Part shown: piece after piece, positions 1 to 11,127 of the stretch | Numbering within the stretch: position 1 is the stretch's first letter | How the letters are laid out: each line of letters opens with the position of its first letter | Source: Daphnia pulex | Lineage: Eukaryota > Arthropoda > Branchiopoda > Diplostraca > Daphniidae | Direction of reading: 5' to 3' | Assembly: GCF_021134715.1 (NCBI RefSeq) | Contig: NC_060018.1 | Span: 7,705,501 to 7,769,500, forward strand | DNA length: 64,000 nt | The notes under the pieces: model-generated | Told to the model about the DNA's origin: nothing | Database searches by the model: none | The model's input: only the letters and a program-made list of their open reading frames with translations | Program-made: the position numbers and the translations under genes

Positions 1-1
1 A

Positions 2-79
2 TTTAATGCAAACGAGTCTGATGAAGATGAGGAAGATGGCGCTACAGCATTACGAAATAGAATTGCGGCATCTTTATAA
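2..79 (+). CDS. C-terminal end of a gene cut by the window edge, possibly a PIF/Harbinger transposase
   Basis: An open frame enters from the left edge and stops with TAA at 77-79. The visible 25 residues hold an acidic run followed by ALRNRIAASL. Ends of PIF/Harbinger DDE nucleases often look like this (acidic stretch, then an ALR.RI-type tail), but the fragment is too short to prove it. It converges on a Myb/SANT-like gene on the other strand. Myb-like protein plus DDE nuclease is the usual two-gene content of PIF/Harbinger elements. Could equally be the end of an ordinary host gene. Confidence 0.3.
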   Translation, partial: FNANESDEDEEDGATALRNRIAASL

Positions 80-203
80 TTGGTTTTGTGATATTGTGGT
101 CGCGTTTTAAAATTAACACACGTCTAATAAAGTAAGCAAAAAATAACGACTCAATACACACTTTCAAGAAATCTGTTTCATTTCCCATACATAAGAATGA
201 ATG

Positions 204-1689
204 TTATTTAGATTCTTGAAGAACCACTAGTCTTTCTAGTAAATTGTTTTTTTGTTGACCCTGTTGACGCAAATCCGCCATGATCTCCAAAAAAGTTGTA
301 TTCGATTTGTCACGTTCAGCTTCGTTATCAGCAAGAATTTTGATGATGTCACTTGTTGCTACTCGCTTCCTTTTAGGATTACGCGTTTCCTCTACGTCTT
401 CCTCGTCGTCATGGTCCTAATTGAAAAAAAAACAAAAATCATTACCAATGACAAGGTAAGAAAGAAAATGTTTCATACCCATCGCCGTTTAATAGCCCGG
501 TATCCAGCCGCCCCCGCTTCGATAATATTGTCAGGGTTGACAGCAACATCCTTGCGAAGTAAGTCATCCATTGCGTTCCAAAAAGGCCATTTAGTTTCCC
601 CAGCTGCACCAGTGCTTTATTGGCGGGATTGAATCTGTTTGTAGCGGGCTTTAAGGTTTTTGAATTTGTCCCGACACATTCGAGCAGTAACACCTTTTGC
701 ACCTTTTTCTTGTAGTGTGCCAGCTATTTTTCCCACAGTTGGATTGGTTGACGATGTCCAGCAAATTTCTTTTCAAGTGGTTTGTATGTTGCAAGAAGGA
801 GATTTGTTCTTGCTTCCGTAAACCAATAAAGACCTTTTCCATCTTCATCACCTTCACTACTTTCAGCATTTTCCTCATTGTTTGCATACTGCGCTGGATC
901 TTCACCAGGCCAAGCGAGCCAATCTGTTTCTTCTACTTCGTCTTGATTATTGGAAGGGAGTGTAGTGGTTGGGCTATTGGATTTACCACGGCCACGTCCT
1001 CCATTGATTCTAATTCCTCCCCTGGCACGTCCACGTCCACGTTCAGTTTCACCACGTCGAATCACAGCATTGACTCCAGCACGACTGCGGCCACGACCTG
1101 CGACATTTCCGCTACGATCAGCAATTGTAGCAGTAGTCTTCCTGGTAGTCTGATGAACATCAATAATAATTTTGTTAAAATAAAGGTTTTAAATTCATAT
1201 ATATAAATAGTTACGTGAGATTTATTGGTGGCTGCAATGTCCGGCAGAGAAACGCTAGTGGAAGGTCCGGCAGTATCTTTAATAGGGGACCCAGGGTGAT
1301 CTTTATCACAGGGAGAAATTTCCGGACTTTATTTAAATTTTTCTACAAGCCGTCGTGCAAATTCTTTTTTCTAAAACCATAAAAAACATGGTTAATACAT
1401 ATATTACATAGAATTATAATTACACATAGAGCTTCTAATAGGATTTCAGAGCGCACATGCCAACAATGTCAAGGCAATAACAAGCTAAGAAATTTACAAT
1501 TAATTAACAAATTTTGAAAATAAATCTCACCCTTTAACAATCGTTCCTTTTGACTCGATGTTAGCCTAAATTTCCGAATAACACCATCAATAGCAATGGC
1601 TGCAATTTCGGTCTCCGACATGTTTGCTCTAGGAAGCTTTCTTTTGAACTGAGTGGCAACAGTTTCACATTTTGCAAGGGGTATCAGCT
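204..1689 (-). pseudogene. Myb/SANT-like (trihelix) DNA-binding protein, frameshifted, probably transposon-derived
   Basis: Coding-like blocks on the minus strand: about 1531-1689 (helical, ends at GTGAGA donor), about 1215-1322 (Ser/Pro/Asp-rich, ends at GTAACT donor), about 490-1150 (Arg/Gly-rich linker, acidic stretch, then the DNA-binding domain) and 204-417 (basic stretch, then a Glu/Gln-rich C-terminal helix, stop 204-206). The domain has the pattern of Myb/SANT-like trihelix proteins: a W at the start, then a block ARMCRDKFKNLKARYK and a later KWPFWNAMDDLL. It is broken between LWEK and IAGTLQEK by loss of one base in a run of five T (727-731, plus strand) and is interrupted again before KWPFW. 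Joins between the upstream blocks are uncertain. I infer a decayed PIF/Harbinger-type accessory gene; a host gene with assembly errors is the alternative. Confidence 0.5.
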
Positions 1690-3370
1690 CTAACGACAAA
1701 GGAAGAAAAAAATAGAAGGGTAGGTAAGATACTCGAGAAAAAATGAAAACCTAGGAAAAAAAGAAAAACGGCAGGCGAATTTAAATAATTTTCTTTCTTT
1801 TTTTCTACCATTATCCACTGTTGCCAAACTATCAGAATTTTAAAGAGAAATATTCTTTTGAGCCAGCCAATGGCAGTCGCTATGGCTATCAAGGGGCAAG
1901 CTAGCATGTAGCTAGCCAGGCTGTCTAAACGTTCAACTTAGATAGCCCAGCTAACTTTTTTTGGACTTTGGACGCACCCCAGTGTACCCCTACTAAAAGT
2001 TGCCAGATTTCGGGAACTTAACCTAAAGACCAGCATTGTCAGTTCTAAGAAACGACGTTTTGGTGAAAGTGCCATAAAATTATGTTTCCATGACGACAGT
2101 CGTCTGCTGTCTTGATCCCCTTCCAGCTTCGACCACCAGGGACCCAAATCAACAAAAGTTTTCTGATGTTTTTTTCTAGAACTGGCAATGCTGGTTCTTA
2201 GGTCGGAGTTTGTAAAAAAAAACATTTAACATGGAAACCAGTCCGTCATGACACTGATCCGGAGTCAAGCTTGACTGGACTGCCCTTGGCATAAGTAGTT
2301 TTCCAGGACCGAAAAGGAGAAAAAAAAATATCGAAAACTAATGTTTCACGCTCTCCAAAAGTCGCACAAAGTAAAAAAAAAGCGAGAACATTCTAAAGGG
2401 AGCAGCCAATAGGTCTTGCGTGGATTTTAGTTATAGATGCGAGCTTTGGAATATAATTACGTGAGGTGGGATGGAATAAACTGGGCAAAAAAGCACACAC
2501 GGAAAAGAAGGCACACGTCGAGCGATAAGGTTGTCGAGCCCTAGGGAAAAATGATTAATTTTTATTGGAAAGAATAAACAACATTTCCCATCGCGACGAT
2601 ATTTTTTGGCGCATCGCCAATAAGATTTCTCTTGGACTGAAACGGCCAGGATTTCCTTTGCAGTGGCAATGGATTTTTCCGTTACCATCCACAAGGTAGT
2701 AAGGCAATGCAGCTTGCTCAGGCGACCGTCAAAGGAAGTCATTTATTTTATCGTCACCACCTCGTGAAAATCCAACATTAGCGTTGGGATCTTGTTGTAT
2801 TAGCGATGTGGGTATCACAGAAAAAGTTTTCCATTTTAGCTGTAGAAACAGAACACTGATGTCCTGGGTTTGTGTGATGGACTCCTTGTTCTTGAGTGAT
2901 GACGTTTACTTCTTCCAAGATTCCGGCATCAACAATCTTGTATTCATTTTTTTGTGTGATAATTTGTTCAAAATTGCGCCGTTTTCTTAAATGAGGATAA
3001 CAGACGTTAATTCAATGAATGTAAATGCTATTATAGCTTGGTCACAACTCTTCAATACTGCCATTGCCACCAATTGCCGCTGGCGGCTTGGGGTGGGAAT
3101 CCCCGAATATATAGAAGGAGGGGGGAGAGGGAGACTGTGCTACACACAACAGCTGGTGGCCAAGCTACGCCCGCGATCCAAGCGGCATTTTAAGGAAGCT
3201 TCTAAGTCCCTTGATTATTCTGGCTGACGTAAGGGATAGCCGGATAGGGCGTTTGGCTACCTCTCTTGGTAGACCGTGGTGAATCTTTGCGGTTCCCCTC
3301 CAAAAAACCCAATCACCTCAAACTGAAATTGAAAGTAAAGGTAAACAAGTGATACATGTATGAAATGTAT
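1690..3370. other. Non-genic stretch, nothing recognised
   Basis: AT-rich DNA with short open frames only. The frames at 1938-2225 and 2431-2742 (minus) are the longest and show no domain, no splice-consistent continuation and low-complexity composition. A purine-rich run lies near 3110-3135. Confidence 0.5.
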
Positions 3371-3960
3371 GTATACAGTACCTACACAAAGTTTGGAAAC
3401 ACGGCGAGTGTTTCAGCGCTTCTAACACGGCGGCTTACGGGCCAAAGTGTCTCCCTTTTTTACGCGATAACTCACGTTTGAGTAATTGCAAAGCAAATTT
3501 AAAAAAATCTTCTTGGTGAGGAAATAATTTCCTTTCACCATGATTTTTTGTAGATTTTAGTGAATTGAAGTTTATCCCCTACGAGCTAGATATAAAGTTT
3601 GGAAACATCGGCGCGCTCGCCATATGTTTCCATGCTAAAGTGTATGTTACTTTAAAAATTCTAAAACATTCAAATATGTCAATTTTTACTTGAAACTTGC
3701 ACAAACGGTAGACGACATAGTCGTGTACATTTGGAAAAAGTTTCAAATTTTTTTAATGAAAAGCTGATTTTTGCCGATTTTTTAAAGAAAAAATGCCAGA
3801 GAAAAAGGAGAGAACAAAGGGGTTCGAAGGTTTTCCCTCTTCTATTCTTCCCTCAGGGCAGGATACGCTCCACGCGACGTGAGAAGAAAAATAAAAATTT
3901 ATTAAAAAATCGGCAAAAATCAGCGTTTCATTAAAAAAATTTGAAACTTTGTCCAAATTC
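3371..3960. repeat. Tc1/mariner-like terminus and long hairpin (decayed non-autonomous element)
   Basis: Position 3373 begins TATACAGTACCTACACAAAG, the style of Tc1/mariner ends (TA target, then CAGT...). The motif AAAGTTTGGAAACA occurs at about 3387 and again near 3594. Further on, 3729-3790 and 3898-3957 form an inverted repeat with an interior of about 100 bp. Because of it, nearly the same short peptide is read on both strands, starting and ending alike. No transposase is present. The limits of the element are not certain. Confidence 0.45.
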
Positions 3961-4315
3961 GGCTTCGATTGATAGCATCCCGAAGTCGAAGCTCAACGAG
4001 ACTATGCCCTCTAAAATACAGGGCATGCCTAATTTCGAAATGAATTAAAACCATTTTTTCGAAAAAATCACAACTGTTTTGGAAGACTTGCAAAATTTTT
4101 GAAGTGATGTCTGCTAATTTTTCTCCGAATGCAATTTCAGGTTGAGGAAATCACCGTTAGATGCCAAGAATCGCTGGTTCGCTGTAAAAAAAAATCGAAA
4201 ACCTGATCATTAAGTACAGATATAATCATAGATAAACTACAAAATATAATGTGCGCTTCGATAATTTCTAATTCACTTAGGTTTTAACAACGTAATTTAA
4301 ACATTTTCGATTGAA

Positions 4316-4543
4316 TAGGGGAGAGCGGGGTTGTATGGGACAAAAAAATAAAAATAACACCGAGTGTAACTTCCTATATCTTTTTAAATATATAGAATTA
4401 AGAAAATGTTTCAAATGAACTTTAAAGGCATCTATTTAATATTTCTAAATCGGCTAAAAGAAAGGTTTCTGTCATTACAGGAACTAACATATAACCACTC
4501 TGTCCCATCCAACCCCTGTCCCATCCAACCCCGCTCTCCCCTA
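4316..4543. mobile_element. MITE, 228 bp, TAGGGGAGAG family (copy 1)
   Basis: Left end TAGGGGAGAGCGGGGTTG matches in inverted orientation the right end CAACCCCGCTCTCCCCTA. The arms continue with one mismatch through TGGGAC and GTCCCA. A partial second copy of the right arm (CCCATCCAACCCC) lies just inside. The outer TA dinucleotides are either part of the ends or a TA target duplication. There is no coding capacity. The terminal decamer is shared with the element at 4986-5661. Confidence 0.75.
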
Positions 4544-4985
4544 CTCTGGATCGCAAAATTCAGCAAAGTCCAATGAAAAGCTAATCAGTTATTTTAGGTA
4601 TTTTTTAAATGGCATCTCTGACTTGGGAAAACATCTAATTATGTTCATTATGTAATGTTTCATAATTGGCCTTGATGAAGCTGTAACGGCCCATGGGGCA
4701 CTGTCACTTTGGTGATATGCGAAGGTGATCAGAATCAGGTCCGTTGCTGAGCGATTAGATGCGCATCTTGTCATGGCAATCGAAGTACTGTCGGTTTTTT
4801 TCTGTTTTCCATTAAAAGATTGATTAAGATGAACTAGGGCACATTTCAATTATACGTGAGGCACATTACTGGACATCCACGGAATCACGGAATCGAACTT
4901 ATAAACTATTTGTTATGGAAAACGGTAGGTTACACAGTGTACTATCGGTACATGCATGGCAAACAATATTTGGATTAAACCAATG

Positions 4986-5661
4986 TAGGGGAGAGGGGGC
5001 TAGTTGGCAGGTAGGGTAAGTTGGCATTTTGCTCGAAATACGATTGCTCTACATTACTCTACACCAAATATGATTGACAACACCCAGATTGCTCATACAA
5101 AATTTCAAAAGTATACGACTTCCCCAAAAGGAAAAAAAACGGCAAAAAGTTTTTTTTTGCCTATCAGCAGATTTCATTTTTCTCATAGCATAAAACTCTA
5201 AGAGTGTCAGAAAACACAAGCAAAAAATGTTATTAATGTTTGTCTTATTTTTAAAAGAAACCCCACATTTCTTCATTAAAAAGTTATTTAGTTATCAATT
5301 TATTTGTTCGAAATGCACCCTGTGGGGTTAGTTGGCAGAAATATGGTGGGGCATGTTGGCATACATATTTCTCACGAGATGCTGAGTTGCAATTTTTCAA
5401 AATTCCACCTAGAAATTTTGGAGCAATAGAGAATCGTCCGCTGCCAACTTACCCGTAGGTGGGGCAAGTTGGCAATTTTTTTTTTTGCAGTTTTTCTCAA
5501 TTTCACAATTTTGTGTAAATGAACATTGTAAACAAATACGATCAATTCATAGAGAATTGAAATCTGAATCTGATTCATTCATTCAATTTGCAGAACGTGT
5601 GGTAAAAAAATTCAAATAAATTCACAAGAAGTGACCCTGTCAACTAGCCCCCTCTCCCCTA
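4986..5661. mobile_element. MITE, 676 bp, TAGGGGAGAG family (copy 2)
   Basis: The ends are a perfect 21-bp inverted repeat: TAGGGGAGAGGGGGCTAGTT plus G at left, its complement at right. Inside, the motif G(T/C)(T/A)(A/T)GTTGGCA recurs at least four times (near 5018, 5328, 5348 and 5463), so the interior is made of repeated sub-terminal blocks. No protein is encoded. It starts with the same decamer as copy 1 but has a different interior, so it is a sister subfamily rather than a recent duplicate. Confidence 0.75.
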
Positions 5662-7932
5662 GAATATTGTCGATAATATATTAATTAACGTTAATAATTA
5701 ATATACAGCAAAATGTATTTATTTTATAAAATTATTAAAAAACGTTTATGTTTTGATGGACTTTTTCCATTTTCCGTAGGAACGATAATGCAATAGTAGT
5801 CATAGGCATAGCAAATAGCAGACCCTCTCTCTATATACTATTACTCTTCCTCCCTATCTTGTATGCTGTTTGTATACCAACGATAGTCGATAACACCAAT
5901 ATTGTGTGAAGTAACACAATACCCAAAGCTAAATTCAAACTTTTATTATCTTGTTTTCCATTAGCTTTTAACTATGAGTGAAATTTATTTTATTTACATT
6001 TGTTATTATTCGACTTTTACTCTTTTAGAGTCATCTAGCGGGCTTTTCTAAATACAAGATTGTCAAGATTGTCAGCTACCTACCCTGCGTTAGCAAGCTA
6101 CTCGAAGGGCTGTTAGTGATTTTAAAAAAATTGACTATAAGACCTATCTCCTGCTGCAACCAGGATAACAATGTAACTACTAATACTATTAACTTCTAAT
6201 TACTAAATCCAACTACTAATTTTATTAACTAATAATTACTTACTCACTCCAACTACTAACAATGGATTGCACTCATATTTTTAAAAAAACTTTTGTACTT
6301 TTTACTCCACACTTGCACTGTCGAAACATTCGACAAATTTTGAAGTGGAAAACTTTAGGGTTTAGGGAAGGGTTCTCTGAGTTGATTTTATTGTAAATCA
6401 TTCTTTATATTCGTATAGAGTGAAAAATTGTGCTTCTTTTGGCACAAAGAAAAAATTTTTAGCTTTACTTTTAGTATTTTTTGTAAATTTTTGAAAACGC
6501 CGTATTTAACACGGCGCATATGGGGGAAAACGGGTGTACCTAATAAACTGAACGATACCGTAGCGCCGTGGGGGTTAATCCTACGACAACTTCATGCGTA
6601 GAAAAAATGTAGATCATCATTAGATCTACTCAGGGCCAAAAGGAAAAAAATCTAGCCCAAGTGGTTCAAGAGTTATTGCATTTTTTCTAGGACACGTAGT
6701 GCCATAAGAATGCACTGAAAATAGGGGGGTGTACCTAATAATTTGGTGGGTACTGTATATCTCGGACACAAAAGAGCAACAACTTACAGGTCTAATATAG
6801 CCCCGTTTTCCCCCTATATATCTTCTCTTTTGGCTGTTGAGGGAGAGATGAGGAGGGCGACATACCTGTGGTATATAGCCTACTGCGTGCCGTCCGGTCG
6901 TTATTATTAAAATCGGAGAGAAAAGTGCATGGTAATAAAAATAGACAAAACCAACATATTAATCAATAATGACGAGTGCTAGTGTTTCAAGTTTTTAAAT
7001 CCACTCAATACAATGGACTTTTTCGGCCGTCACTGTATGACCCATTCGCGGTGCACTATTGTGTATGGCGACTTGGATGACTCTGCTTATGCTTAGCATT
7101 CTAGATTCTTCTATTGGATACTGTACTTTAACACATTAAAGATAACATTTTGTTTTATTTTATTTTTGCTTGAATGGCCAATTAGCGCTAGATGGCTATA
7201 GTTGTAAAGGTAATCTAGTGAGACAATTTAAAACTAATCCATTCCATACCAGCAAAAAAAGCGTGATTAGAGAAAAAAACCTTCGGGTAACTTAACAGAA
7301 AAAGTGGAAGTAAAAAATCGTTTATCATTTCACGGCAATATTATAAAATAGGAACAAATTCATTCAACAAAAATATTTCACATTTTCTTAAGGCATTTTA
7401 TAATTAGGTAGCGTCGAACTTCGTACATGGCAACAGTGCTTTCCAGTTATTCATGAAAGTTCGGCTGTTGATTATTGAATCAGAATCACGGCCGAAGCGG
7501 ACTACCGGAGATCAATTTAAAATTTGTAACATTTAAAATTTACATTTCGCTAATGTAATCAAACTGGGGAATTCTGTATAGAATCCTCCTAATCCTATGG
7601 AATAAAGTCAATCATATGTTTAGATAACAAATTGAATTGCTAATAGGGCAAGTCGACAAGTTTTTCTTTTTGATGTTGTTCGAATCCTTATCGAAAACTG
7701 GTGAGACTTTGACCCTTTGATTTTAGTTTTTTGTAAATAAGATAACAAGGAAAGAATTAATTTTCCTCTGTTGGATTGAGAATATTCACTTAGGTAATAT
7801 AAGCAAAATAACACATTCAGCAATAATTAGTATCAAATAAATAATTGAATTTAACTTTATTTCTTTGCATGTTGTTTACACAATAAGATATTGTTAATTT
7901 AATCATAATTTTTTTCATTTTTCCCAAGAATA
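5662..7932. other. Intergenic, with a further Tc1/mariner-like end near 6510-6765
   Basis: No gene is supported. At 6526-6542 and 6728-6765 there are blocks GGGTGTACCTAATAA, and the second runs into TGGTGGGTACTGTATATC. Its complement starts GATATACAGTACCCACCA, like the end at 3373. The two GGGTGTACCTAATAA blocks are direct, not inverted, so this looks like a partial or rearranged copy. The part 6770-7932, upstream of the oxidase gene, shows no recognisable promoter motif. Confidence 0.4.
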
Positions 7933-9391
7933 ATGGAAGAAAAAAAACAGATATGTGTACTGGGAGCTGGAATCGTAGGGATGACCACTGCTTTTATGAT
8001 GAAAGAGAAGCATACCAAATGGGATGTCACGATCATAGCAGATAAATTTGAACAAGACACTTTAAGTGACATTGCTGCAGGCATATTCAGACCATCAACA
8101 AGTTTTAAAGGACCCACATCAGAAATAACAAAGTAAAAAAATCACTGTGCTGACTTAATTGTCTAAATATTTAACTGTCTAATTATAATATGATTATTAT
8201 GATTTGACAGGCAATGGCTTGTGGATGCCTACCATCATTATAAAAAAATACAAATCACCAAAGAAACTGCTGAAGCTGGTGTACAAGAAGTGTCTGGTTA
8301 TGTACTCTCTTCAAAGTTCCCTGAAGTAACAAAGGTGAACACCGTAAAACACATTCTTAGTCTTAGTTTGTTGTACAACATTATTAATTTTCTTTGTATT
8401 TACATACAGAATCAATTTTTGGAAGACCTTCTACCTGTGTACCGTCGTGCCAATGAGCTTGAACTTAAAATCTGTCCAGGAGACTGGAAATATGGAGCAT
8501 TCTTTACCACCCTTGTGATTGAAAGTCGTTATCATTTGCCTTGGCTTAGAAATAAGTACGGTTAATTAACATTAAAGGAAACAATGCTAACATGTTTTCT
8601 ATTTTCTTCCCATCCCCAAATTTTTCGTTGTCAATATATTTATCTTTTTCTAATACCGTTGTTATTATCAGGTTTGAGAGGCTTGGTGGAAAAATCGTTA
8701 AAAAAACCATCAATAGTTTCCAGGATGTCGAAGACTATGACCTAGTAATAAATTGCACTGGATTCGGAGCTAAAAAATTATGTGTAGACCACGATCTGGT
8801 ACCGATACGAGGACAGGTTTTCAAAGTAAGACAGTTTTAAATAATATATATGTGGCAGTTTTACTTTCAGTTATACTAAATATGAAATAAAAATGACATC
8901 TTTAAATAAAACCAGGTAAAAGCTCCATGGGTGAAGATGTTTTTCTACGGAGACTATGATACATACATAATTCCTGGTATTGAGTACGTTACATTGGGAG
9001 GTTGCCGTCAATTCGATAGCTTTAAGGAAGAAGTTGACAAGTACGATTCTGCCTCTATATGGGAACGCTGTACAGAGCTTTTACCCAATCTAAAGAGCGC
9101 TGAAGTTATAAGAGAGGTTGCAGGACTTAGGCCACATAGGACACCAGTACGAGTTGAAAAAGACGTATTTATCACCTCTAGTGGGAAGCGTCTTGATGTA
9201 ATTTTTTTTGTGTTTACTTGTAAGGTTTTCTTTCTATTGAATTATATTTTCTGAAATTAACGTAGATCGTTCATCACTATGGACATGGCGGATATGGAGT
9301 TACAACGGCACCTGGCACGGCTAAATACGCTGTTCAATTGGCGGAAGAAGTTCTGAGTGGCATTAGATCCAATATCCATTCCAAGCTTTAA
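7933..9391 (+). CDS. DDO: D-aspartate oxidase (FAD-dependent D-amino-acid oxidase family), peroxisomal
   Basis: Six exons: 7933-8132, 8211-8334, 8410-8555, 8672-8825, 8916-9197 and 9266-9391. They give 343 residues, the normal family length. The enzyme oxidatively deaminates acidic D-amino acids, giving the 2-oxo acid, ammonia and hydrogen peroxide. The N-terminus has the dinucleotide fold CVLGAGIVGMTTA, followed by SDIAAGIFRP, which contacts FAD in this family. LVINCTGFGA and VPIRGQ are also typical. The substrate-carboxylate arginine lies in GLRPHRTPVR, and HHYGHGGYGV closes the FAD site. The protein ends in SKL, a type 1 peroxisomal targeting signal. FTTL...YLPWL resembles D-aspartate oxidase more than D-amino-acid oxidase, but substrate choice is inference. 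The start is the first ATG and directly precedes the FAD motif. Confidence 0.93.
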
Positions 9392-9485
9392 AGAACTGCA
9401 TAGTAAATCTTAATTTTAAGGTGCTATGAATCTTTTATTGTTCAATTGTTAGAATTGTCTAATATTCAATGGTTAGATGTGTTTA

Positions 9486-9720
9486 ATATACAGTGGGTAC
9501 CGAAAGTATCCGTACGGCTGAGAGGATCAGTAGGGAAAACGCGTTTTTCTTAACGTTTCCATTAAAAGAATTCTCGGTGGAATTCAATGAAATTTTTTCC
9601 GAAGGTTTATAATAGGGTGGGGTTTCATGTGATATTTTTTTGGAATTTTTCAACAACGCGATATGTGTTTTTATCGCGTTGCCTAAGTATCCGTAGTAGA
9701 TTTTTCTAACTGAAGTTTTG
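9486..9720. repeat. Tc1/mariner-like terminal sequence, decayed
   Basis: The sequence TACAGTGGGTACCGAAAGTA followed by TCCGTACGG is a typical Tc1/mariner-like end. AAGTATCCGTA recurs at 9686-9696. No transposase frame and no clear opposite end are seen. Confidence 0.4.
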
Positions 9721-9935
9721 ACAAAAAGGGCCGAGAGGCCTAGTAGGGAATGGGCTTACTTTTGGAGGCCTGTTATTTGGTAACAACGCAATATTATAGG
9801 GTGGGAAAGTTCTTAAAAAAAGAGCTGGATTAGCTCTATGTGTGGTCATAAGATCACATTTTTTAAGTATCATTTATAGCAATGAAATTTAAAATGAAAA
9901 CACGAATTCATAAGTTTTCCGTTTTTTCTCTCGAT

Positions 9936-10524
9936 CATGGACTACTCTAATAAAGGACGAGACTCTTAGCCTATCTCGCCGTGTAAATACTAGTCGGGTG
10001 GGCTATTTTCATGAAAAAATTAATGAAAAATATCAAACATATTCAGTTTTTTCGCTGATTCTAACTATGTAGATAAATCTAAGTAAAATTAACTAATCAA
10101 TAAGATATTGTAATTTTACTTTCAGCAGTAAGGGTAAAAGTGGGAAACACCGGTGCCCTCTAGCAACAAAGCACCCTAAGCTCTTGCCAATATAACCTAC
10201 AAGGTAAAGGAGAGTTAGGCAGCTATGTCAGAGGAATAGAGATAAGAGAGTGGTCTCTCTTGCACGCAATGGGTATCTGCTTGTAAACTTACAAGAGCTT
10301 ATGAGGTTTGGTTCCTAGATGGCACCGGTGTTTCCCAGTCCCACTATTTAAAATTTTCAGTAAAAAATATTGAAATATCTCCACGAAGATAAATTTTAGG
10401 TATAAGAACATTAGGTAATTAAATGCTTATTTTTTTATTCTGATTCCGATTCTCCGGGAAACAAATTTACACGGCCGACATAGGAAATGCCGAAGAGTCC
10501 CATCCTTAAGTAGAGTAGTCCATG
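9936..10524. mobile_element. Inverted-repeat element, 589 bp, with a second hairpin element nested inside
   Basis: The left arm 9936-9996 (starts CATGGACTACTCTA, includes GACTCTT and CCGTGTAAAT) is the imperfect complement of the right arm about 10467-10524 (ends TAGAGTAGTCCATG). Inside, 10138-10344 has its own arms: GTGGGAAACACCGGTGCC against GGCACCGGTGTTTCCCA. The centre therefore looks like a separate MITE. Neither has coding capacity. Confidence 0.6.
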
Positions 10525-11127
10525 CCTCGATTCCCCTTCACCAGTGTTGCCATATCCCAAAATCTTTACCCTTTCTATTTCTCCCTATTCCGTCCATGTT
10601 CCGTCCAAAAGAGATTATGGGATGATATGGGCCACTGTAATATGGCCCACTGTAATTTCGTATAATTTGAGGTTATATGTCTTGATTCTTTTGTATACAT
10701 AGAAAGACTCCTAAAATTTTAGAAAATTTATAATTTTGAAAAGTTGAAGTGAAAATAATTTGGTTGTACAGAAATCTCTTTGATACTTACAGAAACGCAT
10801 CTAGCGGTAACGTTGCTAACTAGACAAATGAATTGTCATCTCGGGATCTCGCGGCACGACACCCTTTCATGGGATCGTCAATAGATTTAAAATTTAATCT
10901 TCGAATAATTAATTTTTTTTTAAAGGGATCAGTTTTAGTGGGGGAAAAAACGATTTTGTAGATGTAAAAACCAAAAGAAAATGTTTAACTCGCCTGGCTC
11001 TAACAACTAACAAGTGCTGCCATCACTAACACTTCGGCCAATTCGGTCGGCGGGATCAGTTGTTTACCTCTCGACTACGAACCCTGAAGCCGATTTTAGT
11101 TTTGATTTTTTTTTTTATTTCCATAAA
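10525..11127. other. Upstream region of the PAPS transporter gene
   Basis: No gene. The frame from 11014 to the ATG at 11128 is open but lacks an ATG, so it is read as 5' leader. No core promoter motif could be assigned. Confidence 0.4.
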
